A stretch of DNA of 64,000 bases, from NCBI GenBank assembly GCA_032433765.1, contig JAVIAB010000101.1:62202092-62266091 (forward strand), read 5' to 3'. Below the pieces are notes generated by a model. That model did no database searches and was not told the DNA's origin. It saw only the letters and a list, made by a program, of their open reading frames with translations. The DNA comes from Megaustenia siamemsis (Eukaryota > Mollusca > Gastropoda > Stylommatophora > Ariophantidae). Every line of letters starts with the position of its first letter. The stretch's first letter is position 1. The translations under genes and the position numbers were made by a program. Of this stretch, positions 42,271 to 52,991 are shown one piece after another.

Positions 42271-42801
42271 CTAAACTACATTCATCATCATCGAGTGCCG
42301 TCTCCGCAATGAAGTGTTGGCTACCATGGAGCGCCATTCTGCTCTGTTTCTTGCTTTAATGCTACAGGTTGTCATAGGCTGGTTAGTCCATCTTTTGAAG
42401 TTACTCGTGCATGTTAGTCTTGGTCTGCCTTTGCCTCTTTTACCTTGTATTTTCCCCTCCAGGATTACTTTTAGTAGGCTGTTGTGTCTTTTAACATGGC
42501 CCAAAAATCGTTTTTGTCTTGTTTGAATTGTGCTTAGTAGTTCTCTTTTAATTTTTAGTTGTTTTAAGACTTCATCGTTTGTTTTCTTTTCATTCCATCC
42601 AATTCTACCTATTCTTCTATATATCAACATTTCAAAGGCTTCAATTCTCTGTTCTTTTTTCTTGGCCAATGTCCATGTTTCTGCACCATATAGGAATATT
42701 GAGAAGATGTAATATTTTGCTATTCTTAGTTTTAGCCCTGGTGTTATTTGTTTTGATGTTAGTATGTTCTTCATGACATTACAATTATTTTTGCCATTCA
42801 T
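42271..42801 (-). pseudogene. RTE-A C-terminal extension
   Basis: A 176-codon frame with 'YYIFSIFLYGAETWTLAKKK', 'IEAFEMLIYRRIGRIGWNEK', 'FLGHVKRHNSLLKVILEGKI' and 'GKRGKGRPRLTCTSNFKRW'. The order matches the RTE-B and RTE-F extensions, so it is the same domain type. No polymerase part remains in this copy. Confidence 0.88.
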
Positions 42802-42935
42802 ATTATTTTGTTTATTTCAGTTGTACATTTTCCATCACTGGTTATAGTATGTCCAAGGTAGTTGTAGTTCTGAACCGTCTCCACGTCTATTCCTTCAATT
42901 TTGATATCCACTTGTGGGTTTTGAGTATTTTCTGA
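42285..42935 (-). mobile_element. RTE-A 3' copy with TSD
   Basis: 651 bp, minus strand, (CAT)n at its 3' end. Flanked by the exact 13-bp TSD 'TAAACTACATTCA' at 42272-42284 and 42936-42948. 5'-truncated just upstream of 'VDIKIEGIDVETVQNYNYLG'. Confidence 0.93.
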
Positions 42936-42949
42936 TAAACTACATTCAG

Positions 42950-43262
42950 AGATAACAAATGGATTAGTTTGATATTCTGGAAAGAATTCTAAGTAATTAT
43001 TTGTCATACTTCCTCTTCTTCTGCTGCGATCATGACTCTTACAGACTAGGACTCGGGACTCTCTTATAAAGGCAGCTGTCTGTTTAAGTGATTCGGTTGC
43101 CCCGTATAGTTTCTCTTCCAAGGAGGTGGATGTGGACCACATTGTTCTTCTCAGGTCTGTGTACTGGGGACAATCCTGTAGAACATGTTCGGTTGTCATG
43201 CTATCCAGTGTTTAGTTGCATAGGCATTTGTCATACAACTCATACATTGAAGGAACAGGTTG
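42950..43262 (-). mobile_element. LINE-K C-terminal zinc-binding end and 3' sequence
   Basis: The minus frame 42798-43199 begins 'MTTEHVLQDCPQYTDLRRTM', the H-x-L-x-x-C-P region found at the end of several jockey/CR1-type LINE ORFs, then 'LYGATESLKQTAAFIRES'. The upstream cysteines would lie at about 43200-43240. Part of the same terminus is at 48050-48115. Confidence 0.72.
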
Positions 43263-43428
43263 AAGAAATACTCATCATAGACAGCAGTTACAACTGTATT
43301 TCTTTGTTCGACAGTAGTGGTGAGATCTGCTAGAAAACTGACAGGCATCGTTACATCGTGTTTGTTTAAATTGTGTGCATGTTGTTAGAGCATTGCATGA
43401 GCATTTGAATTACTTCACCTGTTTTATT

Positions 43429-44765
43429 ATGTTGTCATCTCTCGTTATGTTGTCATCTATCGTTATGTTGCCATCTATCGTTATGTTGCCATCTATCGTT
43501 ATGTTGTCATCTATCGTTATGTTGCCATCTATCGTTATGTTGCCATCTATCGTTATGTTGCCATATATCGTTATGTTGCCATCTATCGTTATGTTGCCAT
43601 CTATCGTTATATTGCCATCTATCGTTATGTTGCCATCTATCGTTATGTTGTCATCTATCGTTATGTTGCCATCTATCGTTATGTTGCCATCTATCGTTAT
43701 GTTGCCATCTATCGTTATGTTGCCATCTATCGTTATATTGCCATCTATCGTTATGTTGCCATCTATCGTTATGTTGCCATCTATCGTTATGTTGCCATAT
43801 ATCGTTATGTTGCCATCTATCGTTATGTTGCCATCTATCGTTATATTGTCATCTATCGTTATGTTGCCATCTATCGTTATGTTGTCATCTATCGTTATGT
43901 TGCCATCTATCGTTATGTTGCCATCTATCGTTATGTTGTCATCTATCGTTATGTTGCCATCTATCGTTATGTTGCCATCTATCGTTATGTTGTCATCTCT
44001 CGTTATGTTGTCATCTATCGTTATGTTGCCATCTATCGTTATGTTGCCATCTATCGTTATGTTGTCATCTATCGTTATGTTGCCATCTATCGTTATGTTG
44101 CCATCTATCGTTATGTTGCCATCTATCGTTATGTTGCCATCTATCGTTATGTTGCCATCTATCGTTATATTGTCATCTATCGTTATGTTGCCATCTATCG
44201 TTATGTTGCCATCTATCGTTATGTTGTCATCTATCGTTATGTTGCCATCTATCGTTATGTTGCCATCTATCGTTATGTTGCCATCTATCGTTATGTTGCC
44301 ATCTATCGTTATGTTGCCATCTATCGTTATATTGATATCTATCGTTATGTTGCCATCTATCGTTATGTTGCCATCTATCGTTATGTTGCCATATATCGTT
44401 ATGTTGCCATCTATCGTTATGTTGCCATCTATCGTTATATTGTCATCTATCGTTATGTTGCCATCTATCGTTATGTTGTCATCTATCGTTATGTTGCCAT
44501 CTATCGTTATGTTGCCATCTATCGTTATGTTGTCATCTATCGTTATGTTGCCATCTATCGTTATGTTGTCATCTATCGTTATGTTGTCATTTCTCGTTAT
44601 GTTGCCATCTATCGTTATGTTGCCATCTATCGTTATGTTGCCATCTATCGTTATGTTGCCATCTATCGTTATGTTGCCATCTATCGTTATGTTGCCATCT
44701 ATCGTTATGTTGCCATCTATCGTTATATTGTCATCTATCGTTATGTTGCTATTTACGGTTATGTC
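43429..44765 (+). repeat. 18-bp satellite, ~74 units, with higher-order structure
   Basis: Nearly every unit is exactly 18 bp ('atgttgccatctatcgtt'), so the plus frame stays open for 476 codons as a six-residue repeat 'MLPSIV'. Unit variants differ at fixed sites (tca/cca, ctatc/atatc, gtt-atg/att-atg). The rare variant 'tcat(c/t)tctcg' occurs at 43435, 43993 and 44587, i.e. 31 and 33 units apart, and the order of variants between them is largely repeated. Confidence 0.96.
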
Positions 44766-45019
44766 GCCGTCTGTCTCTATGGTATCTTACCTTTCGGAAC
44801 GCTGATGTCAACACATTATCTAAAACCTGTGTGAGGAAAACATATTAGTACATTAGCTAGAACACGTTTTAACAAAATTGACTTCATGTTGTGAAATGTT
44901 GTATAGGGTGTAGGAGGTGTAAATGCATTAAGATGCTTCAAGATACACAGACATGCGAGGCTATTGTAAAGCTGTTGATAATAATGAAAATTTAAAAGAA
45001 AACGCGAAAGTGGTATGCC
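44766..45019. other. Unassigned DNA
   Basis: No recognisable feature between the satellite and the Penelope 3' sequence. Confidence 0.4.
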
Positions 45020-45089
45020 AACAGATTTACGTAGGTGAGACAAAAAGCAATGGTGGAGCGACATTTCGGCCAAGTAGGCCTTGAGCTGA

Positions 45090-45420
45090 AAAAAAAATAA
45101 ACAACACTAAAATATGTAAGGATATACACATGTAACTACATGCCAATAATATGCTAGACTCACTTAACAAAAAAATATAAACAACACTAAAATATGTAAG
45201 GATATACACATGTAACTACATGCCAATAATGTGCTAGACTCACTTAACAAAAAAAAATAAACAACACTAAAATATGTAAGGATGTACACATCTAACTACA
45301 TGCCAATAATGTGCTAGACTCGCTTAACAAAAAAAAATAAACAACACTAAAATATGTAAGGATATACACATGTAACTACATGCCAATAATATGCTAGACT
45401 CACTTAACAAAAAAAATATA
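45090..45420. repeat. 80-bp tandem array, 4 units
   Basis: Unit from 'aaacaacactaaaatatgta' to 'atgctagactcacttaac' plus an A-run. Units differ by a few bases (ggatatac/ggatgtac, catgt/catct). The neighbouring Penelope copy (about 22560-22640) has a single diverged unit. Confidence 0.93.
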
Positions 45421-45484
45421 ATAATAAGTCACATCCCTGTGGTCAGGACCGTGGCTAGGCACTGACTGGACTGTAATTGATAAG

Positions 45485-45735
45485 CGAATCAATTCAGAGG
45501 AAGAGGTATGCTTACAGCACTCCCAAAAAATGACAAATAATCAACAACGGAAAAAAAAGGGAAGAACAATATATGGACCGAAGTATTGTTCTTTGGTTTT
45601 TTTTTTTCTGTTGTTGATTATTTGTCATTTTTTACGAGTGTCGTAAACATATCTCTTCCTCTGAATTGTGTCGCTGATTATCGGCTCAGAAGTTTCGTTC
45701 TATAATAATATTCATTTATTATTAGTATTTGTCTC
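45485..45735. mobile_element. Hairpin-forming retroposed insertion with 14-bp TSD
   Basis: Exact direct repeats 'CTGTAATTGATAAG' lie at 45471-45484 and 45736-45749. The homologous site near 22694 is empty. Positions 45485-45675 fold as a long stem: 'caattcagaggaagag' near 45490 pairs with 'ctcttcctctgaattg' near 45655, 'aatgacaaataatcaacaac' pairs with its complement near 45617, and 'aagaacaata' pairs with 'tattgttctt' around a ~10-nt loop. A ~60-bp AT-rich tail follows. Confidence 0.88.
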
Positions 45736-45900
45736 CTGTAATTGATAAGGTCTGGTGAAAGGGCGGACACAGGTGTGAAATACGGTAAAAGGAAAGGTTC
45801 TAAAAATATGTGGAGGTGGGTACAATATCACAGACTCTACTGAAACTGGAAACGTTTATATGAGTGTGATTCCCAATAATTGTATCCACGTGGAAACCCA

Positions 45901-46277
45901 ACTAACGTGACGTTTTCAGGATTGTGAGCAGTGGCGGTTGTGGGCATAGTGGCGTAAGCCACCTATAGCTCACATAGTTGAAGACGTCACACTAATTGGA
46001 GTGTTTCTCGATTTTATTTTCTGCATACTGGTCATCTATATATTTGGTTGTGATGGAAAAAAGGATGAGCGCTTCCATACATTTGTGCTGTTTACGTTTA
46101 ATATTTTCAATGTATTTTATTACATACATAGACGCATTAAACCAGGTTTATTATACTGTGATGGAATCTTTACAGTGCAGATGTATGGTTTAAAGAAAAG
46201 AACACTTTAAAAGATTTATCATCGTCATCGAGATTCTAGTACCTGAAATTGCATGTGATCTTTTCCTTGGTTCAGGT
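45901..46277. other. Unassigned DNA
   Basis: Open frames of 65-69 codons at 45996-46210 are hydrophobic but match nothing I know. Confidence 0.35.
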
Positions 46278-46890
46278 TATGTATTCATCATCATCATTGT
46301 GTATCGTCTGAACATAAAAGGTTGTCTACCATGGATCGTCATTTTCCCCTTCCACTATTACTTTTAGTAGGCTGTTGTGTCTTTGAACATGCTCCCAAAA
46401 TTTAATTTGTCTTGTGCTAATTGTATTTAGTAGATCTCTTTTCATTTTTAGTTATTTTAAAACTTCATCGTTTGTTTTCTTTTCTTCCCATCCGATTCTA
46501 CATATTCTTGATTAGATCAACATTTCAAAGGCTTCAATTTTCTGTTATGTTTTCTGGTCTAATGTCCATTTTTCTGCACCATATAGGAATATTGAGAAGA
46601 TGTAACATTTTGCTATTCTTAGTTTTAGCCCTGGTGTTATTTGTTTTGATGTTAGTATATTTTTCATGCCATTAACATTATTTTTTGCCATCCCTATTCT
46701 TTTGTTTATTTCAATTGTACTTTGCCATCACTGGTTATAGTATGTCCCAGGTAGTTGTAGCTCTGGACTGTCTCCAGATGTATTCCCTCAACTGTGATAT
46801 TTAATTGTAGGTCTTGAGAATTTTCTTTGTCTATGATCATAGTTTTAGTCTTTTTAGTATCCATATCTAGTCCATATTTTATTTGCTTCA
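46278..46890 (-). mobile_element. RTE-A 3' copy
   Basis: (CAT)n end at 46285-46296. It encodes pieces of the 'YNYLGHTITSDGK' and 'LDMDTKKTKTMIIDKENSQD' region (46706-46891). 5'-truncated, no clear TSD seen. Confidence 0.85.
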
Positions 46891-47340
46891 TGTAGCTATT
46901 TTTAGTTCATTCCAAAAACAATAGTTATAATTTCTCTTCATGGCTTTCGCTGGAATTTTATGTGATGAGGATCCAATCTCTTTCACTATGGTCTGCCATA
47001 TTCGTCTTTCGTGTCCTGAATAGGCCTCATGTGGACCACACACTTTGCTGTTTTCGCTTTCTAGGCCGTTGATCATTTCTGATTCGGGGCTTCCGTATCA
47101 AGATGGCGGATCTAGTCCACGTCCTCTCGATCGCTGCAGAAAATGCACACAGGTCTGATTAATTTCGAGTCTTCATTGCACTTTTCTGCGTTAAAGTCAA
47201 AATGATGATATGCTTGATACATATGTGTCGCTAAAGCGAGGTCGTAGGCCGACAACAGTCTGTTTTTGACGAATAAAGTGTTGTGAGTGAGACCTTCCAC
47301 CGTCTAGACTTGATCTGCGCCTTACGTCACATTAGTGCTG
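46891..47340 (-). repeat. Repeat X, minus-strand copy and flank
   Basis: 47095-47340 is homologous to 40190-40460 on the opposite strand ('gcagcgatcgagag', 'aatgtgacgtaa'). Minus frames: 'MEGLTHNTLFVKNRLLSAYD' (47112-47300), which vaguely recalls retroelement Gag capsid ends, and 'HERRIWQTIVKEIGSSSHKI' (46888-47076). Neither can be assigned with confidence. Confidence 0.55.
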
Positions 47341-47829
47341 TTCATGATCGTTGTTGCAATTCTTTGACGCAATATATTTCCATGTACACATTAATGTAAA
47401 CTACTTCGTCAGCCGCAGATGTGGCTTTTTGGGGAATTCGCTTCGTGTTGTATTCTTCGTAGGCTGCTTATACTTGAGTAATCAGACATAAATCTAAAGG
47501 GAACGAGATTATTTGTTCGGCGACATTGGTGTGTACTACGTCATCGTAATGGTTCCCTAAACCGGCCGTGCGCAAATCTTACGGTCTGCTGTTTGATGTG
47601 CGACGAGGAAAATTTGACGACTGACTGTGTGTCTCTATGTTCGGAATTGGAGTCGTCAACGATGGCCTAACATCATCAGGTGCTACGACGATCATCATTT
47701 TCAAGAGGACGTGACTTACCGGTATATGGGGATAGGCGGCGGGAACAGTTGGAGGCTGTGCATGAAAAGTGTTCCTAGTTGCAGTTTCTTCATATTACAA
47801 GTCGCATGTCTGTGTTAGTCACCCCTAGT
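47341..47829. other. Unassigned DNA
   Basis: Less AT-rich than average, no motif recognised. Confidence 0.35.
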
Positions 47830-48240
47830 GACTCGGGCAGATGGTGCTCGTAAACCTGGGAAGGCCGGCCATCTAAGGGCAGAATCCCCCTACAGAAAAA
47901 GATCATCTGATGCCTTGCAGGAAGTTTGGGGACAATCAAAGGCTAAGGAAAACAAACCTGGAGAAAATGTTGGCTGAAATCGGATGCACTGGGCCACTCA
48001 CACAGAACACAGTGCAACGTTTTAACAGGTATTCAATCGGAGTGGATCTAACAGGCTTAAACAGACAGCTGTCTTCGTGCGAGAGTGTGGAGTCCTACTC
48101 TGATTGAGTCCTGATCGCAGAGAGAGATTTATGATTCTTACGCCCCATCCACCGTCACAGACTTTTCACATTCGGGTTGAAATAGCCGCGAACACGCGAC
48201 ACAAAGAAGAAATAATTATATTCAGCTTAAATATCGGTAA
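47830..48240 (+). mobile_element. Decayed LINE remnant (LINE-K related)
   Basis: The segment 'gcagatggtgctcgtaaacc' to 'ggccatctaagggcagaa' looks like a LINE leader. Downstream, 48050-48115 matches the LINE-K 3' end at 43005-43085 ('cttaaacagacagctg', 'gatcgcag'). It finishes 'cacaaagaagaaat'. Confidence 0.5.
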
Positions 48241-48499
48241 CGTTCACAGACCAAACACTCGTCAGAAGTAAACCATTCCACACAACGGGAATAGGAACAC
48301 ATAATTTCACAACAAGACTGTCGCGTAAATCATTTATATATATCAGCAAGTGTTAAATTATAAAAAAATGATCACAAATAGCCGCCATAACACGGGAAAT
48401 CTATTTCATCATTTTACGGGAGTGAGTAAAATGATGAAATACATAGAGGCTGATTGTCGGGCAATCATGGATCAGTCAGCCTCTATCATTTCATCATGT

Positions 48500-49215
48500 A
48501 AGGTTCGTCGACGTGTACCCAATGGTCTGCCTCGTCTTCCTTCGTCAGGTGGTGTCCATGTTAATCCTTGGTGTGGATGTCTACTTCATAGAACATGACT
48601 TTGTCAATTCCAACGTCTAAATTTTTTTGGTAATTCTTTCTGATTGATATTGTTATTGCTTGATTTTCTGGCGACTTCTTTGTTTGTGATGTGTTGATCC
48701 AAAATGATGTTTAGAATCGTCTTAAGACAGTAAACAAACTTCAAAACATTTAAGTCGGTTTTCTGTCTTATGGTTCATTCTCCAGGTTTCTGTTTCCAGG
48801 GGAGAGAAAAGTAGGTAGAACTGCTAGGACTTGGTCAGCTGATGGTGCGCTGACTCTGCTATTGCGACCGCAGGTCGCAGGCGCTTCTGCTCCCCCAACT
48901 TGCCTTTGTGACAGTGGTCAAGTAATATAACATTATCTGTGAAGTCACTTTCTTTAAGACGCCGATTAAGACCCCATGTCTTTCCTCTTGGTCTGTCACC
49001 AACAATCGTTGGCATGATCTAACACATAACCACAAGACTAATGTGTGGTGACAAAATGACTCTAAACCAAGCTGTCTGCTGCCATTAATGTCATTAACAT
49101 CACTAGTTGCCGTCACGTTATTTAGAATATTAACAATTGTATCCGATAATCCTTACTCATATATGCTTTACTAAAGCGGTGGATGATGAATGTTATCGAA
49201 TGCCTTCTCAAAGTC
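48500..49215 (-). mobile_element. Degenerate LINE fragments
   Basis: The minus strand at 48630-48790 reads 'LETETWRMNHKTENRLKCF', like the E-T-W-x-x-x-K/x-x-x-x-L-x-x-F region after LINE polymerases. 49175-49215 reads 'TLRRHSITFI' and, in another frame, 'DFEKAFDNIHHPP' (motif A). The middle part is unassigned. Confidence 0.5.
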
Positions 49216-49221
49216 TAAGAA

Positions 49222-49226
<5 letters not shown>

Positions 49227-49252
<26 letters not shown>
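49227..49252. repeat. (TA)n microsatellite at a SINE 3' end
   Basis: Followed by imperfect 'acttatatat' repeats up to the SINE tail. Confidence 0.9.
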
Positions 49253-49274
49253 CACTTATATATACTTATATATA

Positions 49275-49514
49275 TAAAGTGAAGAGTCCCCGTCACGCCA
49301 AGTAGTGTATAGGGAATATGGTGTTAGTGACCATACATGTTACAGTCCTTCAGCACATGATTTTTGGGATGAATGGGTCGGTATTACCCCTGTGCCACTT
49401 TACTTTCCCAGAAAACAATCCGGTACCCATTTAAGGCTGGGTGAACCCGGAAGCCGTCTGTTGGGATCGATCCTTACTCCTTGTCCATTGTAGTCAAGTT
49501 CACTAACCACTGAT
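49275..49514 (-). mobile_element. SINE-1, minus-strand copy, head truncated
   Basis: Tail 'aaagtgaag', body 'gtgtatagggaatatggtgt' and 'ggtacccatttaaggctggg', then the B-box complement 'gggatcgatcc'. It stops at 'ccactga', before the A-box is complete. Confidence 0.88.
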
Positions 49515-49689
49515 ATATATATATATTTATATCGATTAATTCCATCCCAGTGACCGTTCTACAATAATACGCAAGTGAATAATTGAATCAGTACATAAAC
49601 ACTCACTTCGAAAACTTGCTTGCTTTTCTCTGAGTTTACTTTCCCAACTATTCTTTATGCAGAAGCACTATAAAAATATAACGTAATAT

Positions 49690-50090
49690 ATAGAAAAATA
49701 TCCTCCCAGGTACTGACAGCAGGCTTATACTTCTTCAATTGTTACGGAGACAAGGTCCCTTTCTCATTGATTTTGACAATGATGTCCTTTTTATGATTTT
49801 GGTACTTGTTAATCTTGCCATATTTTATTCAATATTTTTCTAAAACTGTTGCACTCAGTCCTGATCTCCCTTTAACGTATCTGCAGAAAGTATGTGTTCA
49901 CCAGTTGCTTTATTGTTTAATGGCAATTTTACGTTCGTGGTGTGCAATCTTCCCTTTCTTCATTTCAAACGGCCCCATTGGTTGGAATGGAGAAACTTCA
50001 CATACTTGTTCTGATATGTTGAGAGTTTCTTTAAAGTATTCTACCCATCGTTTCAGTTTTTCATTTTCTATGACTAATGTTTATCAATCA
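49690..50090 (-). mobile_element. Degenerate LINE fragment ahead of a polymerase
   Basis: The minus strand reads 'ENEKLKRWVEYFKETLN', the R-W-x-x-Y/H-F-x-x-x-L-N block, and further on 'DIIVKINEKGTLS', equivalent to the I-V-K-I-P-K-K-G block. The space between is shortened. Confidence 0.6.
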
Positions 50091-50371
50091 AACATCAAAA
50101 ATAAATAACACTATAGAAGTACGCATAAGAAAGAAGTAAAACTCTAGAAGAAATCATCAGGACAGATGTGAAACAACAAATTCTCATCAATTTGAACTGC
50201 TCTGATCAACATTGCTTTCAATATAACATTTTCAAATACAGCCACAAGTTCACTTTTACTTACAATTTTGTTTTCTTGAATCAAGTGATTTCGTTTTGCA
50301 TCTGCTTTCTAATAATATAATGTTAGTTTTATTGAGTTTATTATGACTTTATTAGAGCATCTAGGCTGAAG

Positions 50372-50373
<2 letters not shown>

Positions 50374-50415
<42 letters not shown>
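50374..50415. repeat. (TA)n microsatellite at a SINE 3' end
   Basis: TA run abutting SINE-2. Confidence 0.95.
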
Positions 50416-50418
<3 letters not shown>

Positions 50419-50752
50419 CTTGGTAAGTAAAGGTAAAGTAGGAGACTTGAATCAGGGTCTTAAAACACGAATTTTCACCCTTTTGTGCACGGCCGCCTAT
50501 CCAGAAGTGTTCAGAGACTTCCGGATAGTGTCGCTTCAAGCATCGAACCTGAAGATGTAAGGCGGAATTCCACACCTTCCCAGATTAATACCCTGGTACC
50601 CATTTCTGAAGGCGGCTGGGTCGACCGCGAGGGTATTTTCTTTCCTAACCACGAGTGCAATTCACACTGCTGCCAGCGGGAATCGAACACGGGTTTTCTG
50701 AACGTCAGTAGCCCAGTTGGATGGTTTTAACAACTAGGCTACCGAAGCCCCT
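50416..50752 (-). mobile_element. SINE-2, tRNA-derived, with extended body
   Basis: Minus-strand head 'ggtagcctagttgttaaaac' (A-box side) and 'gttcgattcccgctggc' (B-box). The body has 'aaatgggtaccagggtatta' and ends with 'tactttacctttactt'. It shares the 'aaatgggtacc' core and the TTTAC-type tail with SINE-1 and SINE-3 but has a different head and a longer body. Confidence 0.85.
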
Positions 50753-50889
50753 AATTATACATATAGTACACATGTTCAGGATATCTGGTTTTTGTGCTAC
50801 AAACCAGGAGAACGCGGGCTCGAATCAGTAAGTAGTAGAGGTGCCGGTTTATATCTGCTGTTAGTATGTTAACATGCCGTCAGAGGCAG

Positions 50890-51720
50890 CATAATGGAGG
50901 GTTTTTTCTTATATAAAGATATAACACATCTGCCGCTGATCGATCAGGTGAACTGAAGAATGTATATGTGGAAACTGTCTTATTGATATTAACCTGGGCG
51001 TTTACAACTGTCCAGTTTTGTTGATATACATCCCACACATCTTCAGGTAGTGTTGCTAAAGGATCATCGGGCTTGTGCTTTTTACTTACAGATGATTGTT
51101 CCTCATCTCTCTCTCTCATGGTCGATGGTGAAGGGACCAACTGTGTAGATGGAGCCATTGGGGACAGGGTGTTGAAGTAGGTACCGATGGTGTTGTATAA
51201 GCTGTCACCTGGTAAGCTGTTATGGTAGACGGTACTGATGGTGAGACTAGCGATGTAGACGGTACTGATGGTGATGGTGAGACTAGCGATGTAGACGGTA
51301 CTGATGGTGAGACTAGCGATGTAGACGGTACTGATGGTGAGACTAGCGATGTAGACGGTAATGATGGTGAGACTAGCGATGTAGACGGTACTGATGGTGA
51401 GACTAGCGATGTAGACGGTACTGATGGTGAGACTAGCGATGTAGACGGTACTGATGGTGAGACTAGCGATGTAGACGATACCAATGGCGAAGCTGGATCC
51501 TTTGTTGAATGTTTAAGTCTCCTATGGCTGGCTAAAGAACGACGTCTCGTATACGAGCGTTGACAAATGGTACAAGCATGGTGGATAAGATGAGGAGCTC
51601 GAGTATGTTGGTGCATATTTTTGCGCCATTTCAACTTCTGTGGACATAATGGACACTGATGATCACCAAAAGATGTTACATTATGAGAAACCATCTGTAG
51701 ACGATTAAATAACCCTTGTC
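50890..51720 (-). pseudogene. C2H2 zinc-finger sequence, left arm of an inverted pair
   Basis: Frame 51116-51694 (192 codons) starts 'MVSHNVTSFGDHQCPLCPQ'. Finger 1 is 'C-P-L-C' with a QHTRAPH end, finger 2 'HACTICQRSYTRRRSLASHR' with C-x2-C and H-x4-H. A low-complexity proline/serine stretch made of 10-residue repeats 'SLVSPSVPST' follows. A frameshift near 51130 leads to 50880-51158 ('EEQSSVSKKHKPDDPLATLP', 'DVWDVYQQNWTVV'). Compared with the right arm (57240-58260), about 320 bp are missing between 'SPDRSA' and 'LYLYIRK'. The fingers could bind nucleic acid; the family of the rest is unknown to me. It may be an element-borne gene. Confidence 0.7.
51222..51480. repeat. 30-bp coding minisatellite, ~8-9 units
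   Basis: Unit 'gatgtagacggtactgatgg' plus 'tgagactagc'. One unit carries an extra 'tgatgg' and one has 'taatgatgg'. The right arm has a single unit at 57450-57485, which gives the ancestral state. Confidence 0.95.
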
Positions 51721-52205
51721 AACAATACTTAACATACCTAGTTTAAATATAATAATAACATTGAATAACAATCACTACAAGACTTAAAATACCTACTTTA
51801 TTCAACAAATAAGTTGAAAACACAAGAAAAAAGAAGGAATAATACACTCAACAAGTCTTAAAATATACATACTTTAAACACCGTAATATAAATTGAACAA
51901 CCTTTTAACAACAAACATTATTCCATCGTTATAAGATAAGAGAAAAAATTCAACATACAGCGTAAAATATTCCCCAACACAGGCCGATATACTGAGTAGT
52001 ATTATTAAAATAAGCTTCGTGAATCAATAATGCTTATAACACGAAATCTCACATGCGAGTTTCTCTAAAAATATCTACTTTCTAAACAACCAATCAGATA
52101 AACATATGAAAAACGAGTGAATAATACACTCAACAAGACTTAACTTACATAGTTTAAACACATTAATAGCATTGAATAACAATCAGGATTAAAAATATAT
52201 ACATT
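51721..52205 (-). repeat. Left inverted-repeat arm, non-coding part
   Basis: Reverse complement of 53375-53782 plus 56886-57245, with roughly 10-15% visible differences. Markers: 'aatctcacatgcgag', 'gcttcgtgaatcaataatgc', 'caacacaggccga'. It also contains an internal ~300-bp duplication ('gttgagtgtattattc' recurs). Confidence 0.85.
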
Positions 52206-52254
52206 TTAAGCAAGTAATAACTAATAGCAACTAATACCAATAGAAATTACGGCC

Positions 52255-52312
52255 GTACATGCATGGCCATGTAGGCCATGCAAACATTTGTACGGCCGTA
52301 TATGTTTTTATG
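52255..52312. repeat. Imperfect palindrome near the centre of the inverted pair
   Basis: 'tacggccgtacatgcatggc' and 'tgtacggccgtata' flank 'catgtaggccatg'. The two ends can pair over about 20 bp. Confidence 0.7.
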
Positions 52313-52369
52313 CATTTTGTATTTTTATGCATATGTTTGCTTTTTGTTGTTTTATATAATGCAAATTTG

Positions 52370-52980
52370 ATATATGGGCGCGTCAAAAATAAAGTTTGTG
52401 GTAAACCTAGAGGTTAAATTTTTTTTTTATCAGTTTCATCGGCGTATCCCTAAATAAATGGATGTAGGTAAAATTCATAAAAGTGATTTTTTATTCAAGA
52501 TCTTGATACGATGATGTCTGATATGAAGTTATGGGTAGGCCTAGAGAGTAAATTTACAAAGTTTGTATAATTTTATAGGCGTATCGATAAAAATGGCCGG
52601 TGGTAAAAATTCTGAAAGTGATTATTAAAGTATATTCTTGACATCGGGATATCTAAGGGGGTAAAATTTTGCAATTTGGACTATTTTTTGGACTTTGAAT
52701 ATAACTATCTGCTCGTTGTATCTAACTAGTATGAGTATGGGAGTAGTTATTCTGGTTTTAAGATCGACTTTTTGCTTATGAGCCTAAATTTGTGTGTTTT
52801 GTGGGTAAAATATTTGCAATATGGCCTAACTTTTAGACATTCAATTCAACTTTCTGCACGTTCTGTCTAAAAATAATGAGCATGGGAGTAGATTTGTATG
52901 CTTTTGAGTCCAAGCTTGAGATTATGAGCTGAAATGTTGGGGTTTGTCAGTAAATTTTCTGACCTGTAATAATCACTTTT
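52370..52980. repeat. Two diverged tandem duplications between the arms
   Basis: A ~140-bp unit occurs at about 52660 and 52803 ('gggtaaaat', 'gcaat(t/a)tgg', 'gagtatgggagtag' / 'gagcatgggagtag'). Another unit of roughly 150 bp occurs at about 52390 and 52535 ('aggcgtatc' / 'cggcgtatc', 'aaagtgatt'). No protein coding is evident. Confidence 0.7.
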
Positions 52981-52991
52981 AATGTTACCTG

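Larger units (their letters stand above)
45020..45900 (-). mobile_element. Penelope-like element 3' region, with insertions
   Basis: Matches 22500-22850 ('cgacgtttcggcc' type motif, 'tgtaattgataag', 'agactctact', 'tcccaat'). Compared with that copy it has gained an 80-bp tandem array and a 251-bp hairpin insertion. No coding part. Confidence 0.82.

Noticed and set aside
43375..44805. 476-codon open frame that could pass for a repetitive membrane protein
   Set aside because: It is the direct reading of an 18-bp satellite; open length follows from the 3n period and there is no non-repeat coding flank.
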